The position numbers were made by a program, and so were the translations under genes. The notes under the pieces are model-generated. The model was given only the letters and a program-made list of their open reading frames with translations. It was not told the DNA's origin and did not search any database. This document shows positions 38,284-50,516 of a DNA stretch of 64,000 bases, in pieces. The first letter of the stretch is position 1. Every line of letters starts with the position of its first letter. The stretch comes from Lethocerus indicus (lineage: Eukaryota; Arthropoda; Insecta; Hemiptera; Belostomatidae), in the NCBI GenBank assembly GCA_019843655.1, contig JACDQD010000001.1, positions 49,629,868 through 49,693,867 on the forward strand, in the 5' to 3' direction.

Positions 38284-40334
38284 ATGAGCTCTCAACAGAG
38301 TCCGACTTCTCTCCAACAGCAGAATGTCGACAGGGAGAGCATCTACCAGTGGGTGTCGGAATTGTCGAATTCAGCTACAAGAGAAAACGCTCTGCTTCAG
38401 CTCAGGTAAATATAATAATATCGTTTTTTTTTTTTTTTACCGTCCGTACGATTTACAGTTGGGTAAATGTACAGTTCGGCGCTACGTCGAGAGATCGAAG
38501 GCGACGCGATTTTTTGACAATTGTCGACGAATTTCAGAACCGTCCGAATTGTCCGAAGCGAAACGGGAAAGGATGCGTAATTGTGACGCGAAAAGAAATA
38601 TATAAAAAAATAATTTGATATACCTGTTTTGCGGTCTGCGAAGGGTTGTCGAATATACCGTAGGTTCGTGATGTTTCCGTCTCCAGTAGTCTCGCTGTGC
38701 GGTTTGGTCTTTTGCTAGACCGGTTTGTCGGCCGTCTTCAGTAGCGCTGTGTTACTGTCACTGTCAGCATGTTTTTTGGATGTCACTTTCACTTTGTTAC
38801 CGCCACGGTTTTGTTCGTTCTTTTCCCCCGATTATTGCGCAGATCGCGCGGCCGTCTTCAGTAGAGTCGTCCAGCAAAATAAGTACTTGTCCGCAACGTA
38901 AATGGAATTCGGCGAGCAGCCGAAACCGGTCTAGCAAAAGACCAAACCGCACAGCCGAGACTACTGGAGACGGAAACATCACGAACCTACGGTATATAAA
39001 ATTCGTCAGTACGCCTCGACCTACCGGTTTTAATGCGTAAATCATTGAAGCGGTAGCGAAAATTTTATTTTTCGAAAAGAAATATATAAAAAAATAATTT
39101 TTGATATACCTGTTTTGTTGTCTGCGAGGGGTTGGAAATATACTGTAGGTTCGTGATGTTTCTGTCTCCAGTCTCGCTGTGCGGTTTGGTCTTTTGCTAG
39201 ACCGGGGGGTTTCGGCCGCTCGCCATCTTCAGTAGCGCTGTGTTAGTGACTGTCAGGCACTTTGGATGTTAGTAACATGTAACGGTGACTGACACAGCGC
39301 TACTGAAGATGGCGACCGGTCTAGCAAAAGACCAAACAGCGAGACTGGAGACAGAAACATAACGAAACCTACACATAAAAATAATATAATAAAACTCTTC
39401 AGATTCGTACATATCTCGATCACTCTTTTCGGCCCGTCGCGCTTTAGACGACACAAAGATATTAAATTTAACATTTCCGTAGCGATTAAAAAAGAAAAAT
39501 TAAAAAGGAATTGTCAAAATAAAAAGCGCGACGTGTCGTACGATGGCTGAACAAATTGACGACATCGATTCGCCCCTAAATCGATAAATTTCGTAGCCCC
39601 TCGCTAAATTTAAACCCAATTTTAAAGATACCAAACGGTATAATCGGTATCACAATTACGAAGGTAATACAATTGACGTCCTCCGATATTTTAACCAATT
39701 TCATAAATATTTAACTAAACCAAATAAAAAAAAAACTTTATAGACTGGAGGAAGAATAATATTATATTCCGGCGAATACCGGAATATATTGGGCTCTTCC
39801 CGTCCTAATCGGTTTTGGTAGTTTTGCAATTCCCCGTTTAAAGTGAATTTCGAAATCATACCTCCGTTAAACTATTTTAGAAAGAAATCAACATTGTCCC
39901 AATGAATATGTGTTAAATTTAAGTATTCAGTTTTATCGCTAAATAATAGTGCGTATATTGTCTAATTAATTATAGAATCGGTATCTTTCTGTTTCGGAGC
40001 TGGACAGATAATTTAATCTTTCATCATTATTATTATATTATAAATTAAGATATATATCGAACACTTTTTTAATCATCTTCAACGAGATTAAAATAAAAAA
40101 AATCGTAGCCTGTAACGAAAATTCTCCGGGAGAGAGAGACCGATGGTGGGACTTAATTAAGAAGTTCATACGTCAATCGGAAGGGGGAATCGAGTCAAAA
40201 ACTGTCCACTGTATCGCTCTTAAACTTCTTTAGAATATCCGTTTTGTGGTCTGCGAGGGTTTGGAATAGTAACTTTGGATGTTTGTCGGTCATCCTCACT
40301 GAACTGTCACTTGTACTGTATACTACTGAATACA

Positions 40335-40402
<68 letters not shown>

Positions 40403-43400
40403 CAACAGTGACAGTGACAGTGACAGTGGAATGAGGTAGATGCAAATCTGAGATGTTTATTTATTTATTTTTTTTTCCGGTTTTCGGCAAAAAGCGTAGT
40501 GGTACCCGACCTTACGCCCGATGCTTTGGCACTCTTTCGGTACGACCGCCGCCCTACTCCAGGAGATCATCAACATCTATCCGGTGATCAACCCGGCGAC
40601 ACTGACAGCCCACCAGAGCAACAGGGTGTGCAACGCTCTCGCACTCCTCCAGTGCGTCGCATCCCATCCCGAGACGCGGTCGGCTTTCCTCCAGGCCCAC
40701 ATACCGCTGTTTCTCTACCCGTTCTTGCACACGGTCAGCAAGACGAGGCCGTTCGAATACCTCCGTTTGACCAGCCTCGGCGTTATCGGTGCGCTTGTCA
40801 AGGTAACCAATTTATTTAACGCTTTCAACGCGGCGCATTTTTTTCAAACTCCGTACGGTCGGCGGCCTCGACATTATCAGTTGTTTATTTCACTATTCTT
40901 CTCTTGTCAAATTGTAGATTTCGTGATGTTTCTGTCTCCTCTCTGCGGTTTGGTCTTCTGCCAGACCGGTTTGTTGGCCGCTCGCCATCTTCAGTAGCGC
41001 TGTGTTACTGTCACTGTCAGCACTTTGGATGTTTTTCGGGGGGCATCCTCACTGCCCACTGTCACTTTCACACGTACTGTAATGTCTGTCAGTATGTCAG
41101 TCGTTTATATATATATGTGTTCTGTTATTGTTATTGGGTGTTATGTTTGTCTTCGGATTTTTTAATCCAGGGGAGGGTGTGATCGTTTAAGAGGATTATA
41201 GGTGTAAATATCGCATCACTCTGTGAGAATTAATTTTCTCATTTATAATGTCATGTGGCTCGATTCAGAAGTCTAGTCGCATTAAATTGTCATAAAGTGC
41301 TGTAGGTTAGGTTAGCCTCTATCGCTTTTAACCAAGAACGATAAGAGACACTGAATTCGGAAAATTATCCGCTCCCGATCAGCAGAATTGAAGACGGCGA
41401 TCGAACGAAAAACGTCCAGAAATAGCGAACTTTCCGGACAACCCGTTATTATTATTTGAAAAAAAAAACAATAATCCTTCAACTGCCACAATAGGGCAAT
41501 AAGGGAGATAGTGGATACTGTAGATTTCGTGATGTTTCTGTCTCTCCTCTCTCGCTGCGGTTCGGTCTTTTGCCAGACCGGTTTGTCGGCCGCTCTCGCC
41601 ATCTTCAGTAGCGCTGTGTTACTGTCACTGTCAGCACTTTGGATGTTTTTCGGGGGGCATCCTCACTGCCCCCACTGTCACTTTCACATGTACTGTAATG
41701 TCTGGTCAGTATGTCGGTCGTTTATATATATATGTGTTCTGTTATTGTTATTGGGTGTTATGTTTTATTCTTCGGATTTTGTTAATCCGTTTTTCAAAGT
41801 GTGAGTCGGATCGTCGGAAGGGGATGATGGTGGTGATGGTTGGGCGGGGTGCGATCCTTTAAGTGGATTATAGGTGTAAATACGGCGTCACTCTGGGAAT
41901 TAATTTTCTCATTTATAATGTCGCTTTTCTTACGTTCGAAGATTTCCAGGTTTTCCGCTACTGAAGACGGGGCGAGAGCGGCCGACAAACCGGTCTAGCA
42001 AAAGACCGAACCGCAGCGAGAGAAGAGACAGAAACATCACGAACCTACAGTATATTCTATTCCAACCCCTATTAGATATAATATCTAATTCTTTTCCTTT
42101 TTTTCGAAATCGGATTTTTTCAAAGTCCGTACGGTCAGCGGGATCGAGATCATCAGTTTATTTCACTATTCTTCTGTTGTCAGTGGCTCGAGTCAGAAGT
42201 CGCAGTCGCATTAAATTGTCATAAAGTAGTTATAAAACTTTATATTACGAATTGTGAAATAAACCAACGGGTTGAACGTGTTAAAATTTGAATTGGTACA
42301 ACAATTCCGGTCATTCGTGAAATTCGTGAATCGGAAAGTTATTTCACCGATTATATTTTTTCTGAATGCACGTTCAGGGGTTAATTAGTGCAGCCTGTAC
42401 GCAAATATATATATATATTTGTCAATAATTCCCCGTTAGCGGGTAACTGAAATTTCACCTATATATATTTATTGTTCACTGGATAAAAATAGGAAATATT
42501 AACCAGTTGGTTTAGTTGAAGGAAAGAATGGCCCAACAAATATTTGGTATCGTTTTTAGTGATCTTTTCGGTGAGATGAAAATTTTTTTTGAAAATGTTT
42601 TTTTACTATCGTTATACTGCGATATTATTTATCGTAAAGATTAAAATTTAACAGACCGACGAACAAGAAGTGATAACTTTCCTGCTGACCACCGAGATAA
42701 TACCGTTGTGCCTGCGCATCATGGAATCCGGCTCAGAGCTATCGAAGACCGTCGCGACTTTCATTCTCCAGAAAATACTGCTCGACGACAGCGGACTCAG
42801 CTATATCTGTCAGACGTACGACAGATTCAGCCATGTCGCTATGATTCTGGTAATATCCGTCGATAATATTAATTGAGCGATTCGAATCGAGGAATCGGTG
42901 ATGAAAAATTGAATATGTACGATCAGTTGGATGAATCGGTTATGAAATTGATTCGTGTGATCAGTTGTTTGCCAAACGTTATATAGTCTCATGACGAACA
43001 GTGATGTATTGTGATGTGCGGATAAATTAGAAGATTTTATTATAAATTTTCGTCTTTTTTTTTCGCTCGATTCGCGATCGAATTTTCTGCCTTCTAATTA
43101 CGAACGAAAAATTAATTTTCACCTTAATTCAGGGGAAGATGGTGCTGTCTTTGGTTAAAGACCAATCGGCGAGGCTGTTGAAACACGTTGTTCGCTGTTA
43201 CCTCCGTCTTTCCGACAATGCCAGGTAATTTCGAATACTCATTTCGCCGTATTTTACGGTGAATTTTATCCGTATTTAAATGAAATTGTGTTCGGTGAAT
43301 TCTTCTTCATTGCATGTGGTCGAATGAGGCAGAAAAACTTTTATATTTTTGTCAAATTTTCATACGCTATTTATTTTTTTTTCCCTGTTAAATGCATTGG

Positions 43401-43859
43401 AATTGCGACTACAATTAAATATTCTTAAAATCAATATATTACTAATTTGATATACCTGTTTTGTGGTCTGCGAGGGATTGGAATATACTGTAGGTTCGTG
43501 ATGTTTCTGTCTCTCCTCTCGCTGCCGGTTTGGTCTTTTGCTAGACCGGGGTTTGTTGGCCTCTCGCCATCTTCAGTAGCGCTGTGTCAGTAGTCACTGT
43601 CAGCACTTTGGATGGATTACAGTACATGTGAAAGTGACAGTGGGCAGTGCAGTGAGGATGCCCCAAAAAACATACAAAGTGCTAACAGTGACTACTGACA
43701 CAGGGCGCTACTGAAGATGGCGAGCGGCCGAAACCGGTCTAACAAAAGACCAAACCGCAGCGAGAGAGGAGACAGAAACACAGCGAAATCTATAATATAT
43801 TACTATTCCCATAAAAAAATTCTACCTTTTCAGTGCAAGACACGGTAATTGCATAATGT

Positions 43860-43925
<66 letters not shown>

Positions 43926-44125
43926 ATATAACAGTATGTTGCAACTAGACTCTTGGGTTTTTATTTTATACAAATAATACAAGAATAACAATGTGTCGGT
44001 TAATTGAAAATGAATTACTTCAGTATCGGTAGTGAGTTCATGGAAAATTTTACTTTTAAAAAAAATGTGTAAGTAAATACCGGTATATTCCTTATACCGC
44101 CCTATTAAAATTGGGAAATCTGAAG

Positions 44126-44187
<62 letters not shown>

Positions 44188-44788
44188 GAATGAAAAATGG
44201 TGGTAGAGAGTAAATTTGGTACCGTATACTGTTGTAGTATCCACTATTTATTAACATGTTCAATGGTGAGTTTGATACCGTTATGTTCCGTATTATAAAT
44301 TCGACGTTTGTGTTATAGAAAATAAAAATTATTTACGCCGTCATTTCGAAAAAAATTTCTCGCTAATTTAATGTACTGAATCACTGTAGTTGAAGGGACG
44401 GAAGTAGTGCAAAATAATTTTGTACCTAATGACCCTTAGTTAAAAAAAAAATCGTCGCCGTTTCGTTAATTTGTCGATCGTAAAGTTTATTTATCGTCGT
44501 CGCGAAATATTATTCGTACAGAGCCGTAAGTTGAACGGGGTGAATCGAATTCGTACTGCAGTTCTAGGCTTTAATGTTTAAATTTTTTTACTACGATAAA
44601 ATACCGTTTTCGTGTTTTTCAGGGCGCGCGAAGCCCTCCGTCAGTGTCTTCCCGACCAGCTGCGCGATACAACTTTCGCGTCGTGCCTTCAGGAGGACAA
44701 ATCGACGAAACATTGGCTGGCCCAACTCCTGAAGAACCTGGAAACTCCCGGAGTGCCGGTTGCCATGTCGCCGCTCGTCCTTCAGTAG
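38284..44788 (+). CDS. CNOT9: CCR4-NOT transcription complex subunit 9 (Rcd-1), 5 exons
   Basis: Armadillo-repeat subunit of the CCR4-NOT deadenylase complex, which binds tryptophan-containing partners and links miRNA and RNA-binding proteins to mRNA decay. Exons: 38284-38405, about 40488-40802, 42655-42849, 43133-43224 and 44623-44788. Landmarks are [93 protein letters not shown] and [19 protein letters not shown], nearly identical to animal CNOT9. The product is about 295 residues; the family is about 300. The start follows a likely 5' UTR acceptor. Exon 2 is odd: its acceptor reads CGG instead of CAG near 40487, and the frame changes twice before residue M at 40521 (KKR, then VPDLTP, then MLWHSFG). 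Exons 1 and 3-5 are intact. Introns 1, 2 and 4 contain foldback elements. Confidence 0.95.
38613..39000. mobile_element. CTTCAGTAG foldback element in CNOT9 intron 1 (copy 1)
   Basis: The left arm starts TTTGATATACCTGTTTTGCG. It continues with the GGTCT...AGACC hairpin and CTTCAGTAG near 38728. An internal CTTCAGTAG lies near 38853. The right arm returns CCGGTCTAGCAAAAGACC and ends near ACCTACGGTATAT. This is the B-type layout of 20860-21350 and 35030-35545. Confidence 0.8.
39105..39385. mobile_element. CTTCAGTAG foldback element in CNOT9 intron 1 (copy 2)
   Basis: A shorter foldback. The left arm has TGATATACCTGTTTTG, the hairpin and CTTCAGTAG near 39228. The right arm has CTACTGAAG near 39300 and CCGGTCTAGCAAAAGACC. 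The DNA just before it, CGAAAAGAAATATATAAAAA at 39075, also precedes copy 1 at 38589, so flank and element were duplicated together. Confidence 0.75.
40220..40440. repeat. Foldback fragment with AT and CA microsatellites, CNOT9 intron 1
   Basis: A fragment of the foldback family (TCCGTTTTGTGGTCTGCGAG, then CATCCTCACTG) is followed by an AT run at about 40339-40369 and a CA run at about 40371-40400. GACAGTGACAGTGACAGTG comes next, and CNOT9 exon 2 begins soon after. Confidence 0.7.
40910..41250 (+). mobile_element. Truncated foldback element in CNOT9 intron 2
   Basis: Left arm of the A-type element (GATTTCGTGATGTTTCTGTC, hairpin, CTTCAGTAG near 40990) plus interior, ending at ATTTATAATGTCA without the right arm. 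Its flanks match a nearby stretch at 42100-42240 that lacks the element. TGTCA sits at both junctions here but only once in the empty-looking copy. Confidence 0.7.
41390..42090 (+). mobile_element. Full-length A-type CTTCAGTAG foldback element, CNOT9 intron 2
   Basis: About 700 bases, colinear with 17500-18140 and inverted relative to 50030-50640. It starts with a lead segment (ATTGAAGACGGCGATCGAAC). The left arm follows, with GGTCTTTTGCCAGACC and CTTCAGTAG near 41606. A spacer with an AT run and TGTTATTGTTATTGGG comes next. The right arm has CTACTGAAG near 41956, the hairpin, and CCTACAGTATATTC. No reading frame resembles a transposase, so it needs a partner enzyme in trans. Confidence 0.8.
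43450..43800. mobile_element. CTTCAGTAG foldback element, CNOT9 intron 4
   Basis: A compact inverted repeat. The left arm runs from TTTGATATACCTGTTTTGTG to CTTCAGTAG near 43569. The short middle has CAGCACTTTGGATG, mirrored by CATACAAAGTGCTAACAGTG. The right arm has CTACTGAAG near 43708 and ends at AGACAGAAACACAGCG. AATATATTACTA occurs on both sides (43432 and 43793), so it could be a target duplication, but the right end is truncated. Confidence 0.75.
43864..44181. repeat. Two (AT)n microsatellites, CNOT9 intron 4
   Basis: AT runs at about 43864-43920 and 44131-44180. The roughly 210 bases between them are ordinary AT-rich intron sequence. Confidence 0.9.
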
Positions 44789-45275
44789 CGCCCTTCCTTC
44801 CCCCCCAATACCATACCCCCCGACCTTTCCCTCCCATTTATTCAATCCAGGGCACCTATTTTCTCCTCTTTCTCTCTCTCTCTCCTCCCTCTCTCTCTCT
44901 TAGTTCTGTCGTGCGATGAAAGTACAAAAAGAAAAACGAAAAAAAAAAACTTTTATACAATCGAGGACGGATCTTCCCTCGCTCTGCGCGTTCTTCGATT
45001 AGGCTTTTCGAAGTTTATGAACGGAACAAAAAAAGAAAAAAAAAAAGAAAAAAGGGAGGCTGTCGCGACGAACCCTCGGTCGTAACGATTTTCATACGGC
45101 GGAAATTTTAATTCAGGAAAAAAATTTTTTTCTCTCCCGCGTAAATTCAATTTCGTTGTTCAAAAATTCGCAGAAAAAATAACCCCCCCCCCCGGAATCT
45201 AGTTGAATCAACAGCATTATTGTAAGTATATTTTATTAATATATCGGCCGAAATAAATGGTTTAACTTTTAAAGA
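44789..45275 (+). promoter_or_regulatory. CNOT9 3' UTR with poly(A) signal
   Basis: The region after the CNOT9 stop is C- and T-rich at first, then AT-rich. The clearest AATAAA is at 45252-45257, giving a 3' UTR of about 490 bases. No other gene is visible in this stretch. Confidence 0.45.
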
Positions 45276-48200
45276 ATATTGTACTCATTGTACGTAAGTT
45301 TGGAATACTCAAATTTTCTTCTACTTCTGTCCGACAGAAGAGAAGCAACTAGGATAATTCTTACTGCGGCGGCTTATTTTATTATCGTTTTGTGTTTTCG
45401 AAAATTTGAAAAAACGATTCTCAACACCGGTAGTAGATAAATGACGTTATCGGGTACATTGAAATTGACTTTTGAACGAAATCGGCTTTCTTTTGCGCCG
45501 TCAAGTAAAACTGATTCGGAACGAGGTCTAAAATTTATGGAAAATTGTCTAAAAAAAAAAAAAAACCATTTTATTTCCAAGAATTAAATTTTTTTTTTTT
45601 CGTTTGAATCCGACAACTAAACTGATCTAGTAACTAGTAAATTTTAAATTGTTCGACCAGGAAAAAGCATTAACATCTGGACTATCCTGTCTAAAACAAA
45701 AAATCCTTTTTACGATAATAAAAAGAATTGAAATAAAAATTAAAAAAAAAAAAAATTGAAATTGTAATATATACTATGTCTGTTGCCCTTGTAACATGTA
45801 TCCAGAAGGTGCCTTGTGTTGTTTTCAGCATAATTTATGTGATCTTTGATTCTGTTGGATTTCTTCCCGTGGAGTTAAGTTAAAATATTTACGTTCGATG
45901 ATAAAGAAACTTCGAATTTTTTTTTTTTTTCACACTCGAGATAAAATAACTTGAATCGAACGGTTTATAATTCGCCGAGGAGTAAGAGAAAAAAACTTAT
46001 TATTTGCTTTCGTTAAAGCCTGAAACGTTTAATGGAGTCTCGACACTCCAATAAACGGGAATCGGGCGTAAAATTTCATTTCTTCAAATTTTGAATTTAG
46101 CAATCTTTTTATTTTTGTAGTTCAGCGTATCATTTTTAAAATATGTGTCTATACGAAGTGTAAATTCTTGTGACGAAGCATTCTCACTGTAAGTCTGTAC
46201 AAATGTGTGATAGTTTAAAAAAAATAAATAAGAATATAAAGACTTGAATAACTTTGAAATATAAAATTGAATGTACTCGAAAAATGTGATTTCTTTTATA
46301 TCCACGTCCGAAATCGAATAATTCAACGACACAATTTCCTAATTATCCTCTGTTGAATTAAAACTCCTGTAAAGTTAAGAAAGCGTGTTTTTTTTTAAAT
46401 ATCTGGTCGACGGTAAATCGCAATAATAATTAATTTAAAAATAATTACGGCCTGTTCAACGCATTCTGCAATATAAGAAGCGGTGAATTGTACGATTCTA
46501 AATAATTGAAACAAAAATTATATAACATTTATAGCCACAATTGAACTTTTTTGTTAACGTGAAACATGAAATTATTGAATCGCAGCAGCGATTCTACTGT
46601 CTATATGCTTGTGTATATTTCGTACGATTTGTGTTGTGAAAAATTTTTCAATTAATTATTTACGAATTATCGTTACAAATTAGTGTTAGTTGATAACGTA
46701 TATTCGTTATTAAAAAGAGTAACGAGATAATTCCAATTTTTTTTTTTTTTTATATTGATAAAAATTGGTGCGATTTGTACACCTGTGTAGTTATAACGGA
46801 GTCCGCCAGAGGTCGGTGCGGTTGTTCTCGGTTTGTGTTTTCGTTGGAAGGTTACGCTCTTGCGATAATTTCACGCCAGTAATTATTGTAATTTTTGTAG
46901 TTATCAGTCCGTCTCGTTGGATAATTTCGGCCGTAAATATACGTCGGGAATTTCGCTTGGTGAGTAACGCTCGATACCGACCCTCGGCGCTGTATACCGC
47001 TTGTTATACATGGACGTAGAGATACATTAGAATCGTTTTAATATTCCTTATCTCCGAAACCAGTTGGGAGAACGGCCTCGGAGAGGTTTAACGCCGAGAG
47101 CTGGTTTTTTTTTCTTTTTTTTTTTTTTTTTTTACCTTTTAACGAACATTATTTTAAATCCGCCCCGACACAGAGCTCGGCCACGGCGATTTTCGAAAGC
47201 GTTTTCCGCCATCGCGCCGAACGCTTTTCAGAAGGCCGTGCAATTTTCACGGTGAATTTCACGCATTTCCGAAATCGGGTGGAAAAGTCGGAAAACTGGT
47301 ACGAATTAAAATTCCGCCGTTTTTCGCCAACGCTCCGAGCTAAAACGACCTCGTCCACAGGCTACAGGAGGAAACATGTAAATTGTCCAAGTAACTGTTA
47401 CTTACTTAAGGTATACACAACTTAGTTGTTAAAAGTTAATATTAACAATTTTGTTCAATAGATTAGCGGTTCCAAAATTGATCTGCATTATTATTAACAG
47501 CTGGCAACTATTATTAACAAATTTAATAATGAAAGTGTAAAACAGACCGCACTTGCCATCATAGTACCCGAGGAAAGGACAAAGTGATAGATTATTTTTT
47601 GTTGAAATATAAAAAAAAATGAATTTTCCAGATAAAGTATTCAACGTTTATTATTATATTTGTGCAGTTTTATAATTTTTTTTTTTTTGTATTTATTTAA
47701 ACTACCAGTGGACACTGTATATCGTCGATCATTCAACTTACAAAATGGCCGCCGGGTTTAAAATCTGTATTTTCTTCGGAGTTAGAACCGAAGTTCTTTA
47801 AAAGTCTTTAATTGAACAGAATTTTACTGTAGGAGGAATATTTGTAATTGTATCGGGGAAGGATTGGTACTGGATTCGGTTATAAAATAAAATGGTTTTT
47901 TCAATTTTATCCGCCGGAAGAAAATGGTAATATTTCGAGCGTCTAGGACACTCCTGATGACCAATATACACGGACAATTATAATACACCGAGTTATTGCC
48001 GGCCCATCACGTGTTGCTGTTATACTAATATAGTCTCGTTCTTGGCCTCGACTTCTCATTAATTTATTCCCTTGTCGCCGGTTTTGATTCCCCGTTTGTC
48101 GGTATAAAATATAAATTCCACCGGACCGGTATATAAAAGACCGGTGAAAAGCTTCTTCTACTCGGCAAGGCTGAAAACAATTCTATTATTTACTGAGGCG

Positions 48201-48550
48201 ATTACGGGGTATTTAACGCTCGGAATAAGCCGGACCAATTAGGCTTAATTGGCCAATTTTGTGCTTGTCGCCTACTGAGATTAACTTACACTTGGGCTTG
48301 TTTCGCTTCCGATAAATAGGTTTATAAGTAGAACTCTTTTTTGTACTTTAGAAAAAAAACGTTTTAGCACTCAGCCAATCGGTTGTAATTGTTCTTCCCC
48401 CTTTGAACAATTTCTGAGAAAGTGCGAAAATTTGGAGGAAATTCTTTCGGCCCAAAGACGATGGATGGAAACACTGTACTCCTCATCACTCGTCCGTAAA
48501 ACCCCCGTAATTTCCAATTTTTTACACATTTTTCACCATTTTTCGCTTCG
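45276..48550. other. Intergenic DNA, no gene supported
   Basis: AT-rich sequence with short A and T runs. The block 46765-47360 is less AT-rich and contains splice-like sites such as CGCTTGGTGAGTAAC at 46955, so it might include an untranslated exon. No conserved protein segment was recognised on either strand. No MITE copies were seen here, unlike the neighbouring introns. Confidence 0.5.
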
Positions 48551-48740
48551 TCCAAACCGTCAAACTATTCTCTCTATTCCCGGCCATTCGGACATCCAAG
48601 TCCTTCGACCCCAGGATACGTTTCCAGTCCACACCGCGACCTCAACATACCTGCAATCGACCGAGTTATAAAATCCTTTTTGCCAAAATTTCATTCCCTC
48701 CCGTCAAATACCATTTCCTCCGTTATGCCCCCCTAATAAG
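48550..48740 (+). pseudogene. Non-LTR retrotransposon ORF2 tail, degraded
   Basis: A diverged relative of the units at 4625-5480. One frame reads HRDLNIPAIDRVIK, then FLPKFHSLP. This fits the C-terminal pattern of Jockey-like reverse transcriptases (H-x-DL-x-IP, then a K-F-H-S motif). It lies upstream of the P450 and has no intact frame. Confidence 0.6.
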
Positions 48741-49129
48741 TACCCGTTGTGTGTGCGGATATACTGCGCTATCGGAGGGCGGCCTTGAGTTTTGCACTAT
48801 TTTCGAGGACGCCTAAATGGCGGTCGTTAAATTGGAGCGACGTTCAGTCGAATTGGCCATTCTCGCTGTATACCACCTGGCCGACTGTGGGGAGTTTTGT
48901 AAGTTAGAATTTTATTTTATTTTTGGCCGTATTGGCGTACTTTGAGCCAACCCCGGAAATGGGACGAAAGTACATTCGCGCTAAGCAGCCGTTGATTTCC
49001 ACCCCTCCCTGTTCCTTGGTTTGTCAGCGGGACTTATTATACCGTCCGGAGGAGGCGGATAAGGACACGAAATCTGCGGTATTCCTGGAAAAAATTTTTA
49101 TATTTCCTATTTCTTCGTTTCCAGGCGTC

Positions 49130-49800
49130 ATGATGCTGGAGGTGGTGTCCGCCCTGATCGTCGCCCTCATCTACGCCCTCTACAGATATTCGATTTGGGG
49201 CTACGACCACTTCGCCAAAAGGGGTATAGCGTTCACGAAACCGGTACCATTTCTGGGCAATCTGGCGCCGTGCATCTTCAAGAGGAGGAGCTACGTCGCG
49301 GTGAGTCGCCGGGACTTTAACGAACGGTCGTCAGGGTCGATACGTCGCCCTGCCCTTTACGGGGGCCGTCCCGCCGCCCTTCGGCCAGTACTTCGGTCTA
49401 TGACAATTTGCGGGAACATATTACGGGGGGAAATCAGCACGCAGCCATTAGTGCTGTCTACTGTGCAATTTTTACGAATTTATTTTACGCATTTAGGTAT
49501 ACATTTTTTGATATACCCGTGTGTACTGTAGATTTCGTGATGTTTCTGTCTCTCCTCTCTCTGCCGAGGTTCGGTCTTTTGCTAGACCGGTTTGTCGGCC
49601 GCTCGCCATCTTCAGTAGCGCTGTGTTACTGTCACTGTCAGCACTTTGGATGTTTTCGGACATCCTCACTGCCCCACTGTCACTTTCACACGTACTGTAA
49701 TCCATCCAAAGTGCTGACAGTGACTACTGACCAGCGCTACTGAAGATGGCGAGCGGCCGAAACCCCGGTCTAGATACCGGTCTAGACCAAGAGATACAGG

Positions 49801-49848
<48 letters not shown>

Positions 49849-50448
49849 CCATAAAATACAAAACAGATTCCAATTTCGCCAACCAATATCATAAACGCCG
49901 GCCATCGAAAGATCTTTAAAATTATTACACCCGGGTAAAAAAAAAATGGAAAAGAATTAGAATTCTTATGGAAAACCTGGAGATCTTCAAACATAAGAAA
50001 AACAACATTATAAATGATAATATGATAGTATGATAATATTGTCCTAGTATCCTAACAGGCTGAGGATTGGCGAAACCGGTCTAGCGGAAGACTGAACGGG
50101 CGAAAATAGACTCGTATAAAAGTCGCTTTCTTTCGGATGTCCACTATCTCCTAATTTGATATACCTGTTTCGTGGTCTGCGAGGGGTTGGAATATACTGT
50201 GGGTTAGCGATGTTTCGGCCGCTCGCCCGTCTTCAGTAGCGGAAAAATACTTCAAAATCTTCGAACGTAAGAAAAGCGACATTATAAATGGGAAAATCAA
50301 TTGCACCAGAGTGCAGCGATATTTACCCCCTATAGTCCTCTTGAAGGATCACACAATCATCCCCCTTCAGACGATCCGACTCGCGCTTTGAAAAACGGAT
50401 TAACAAAATCCGAAGACGAACATAACATCCCCCAATAACAATAACAGA

Positions 50449-50516
<68 letters not shown>

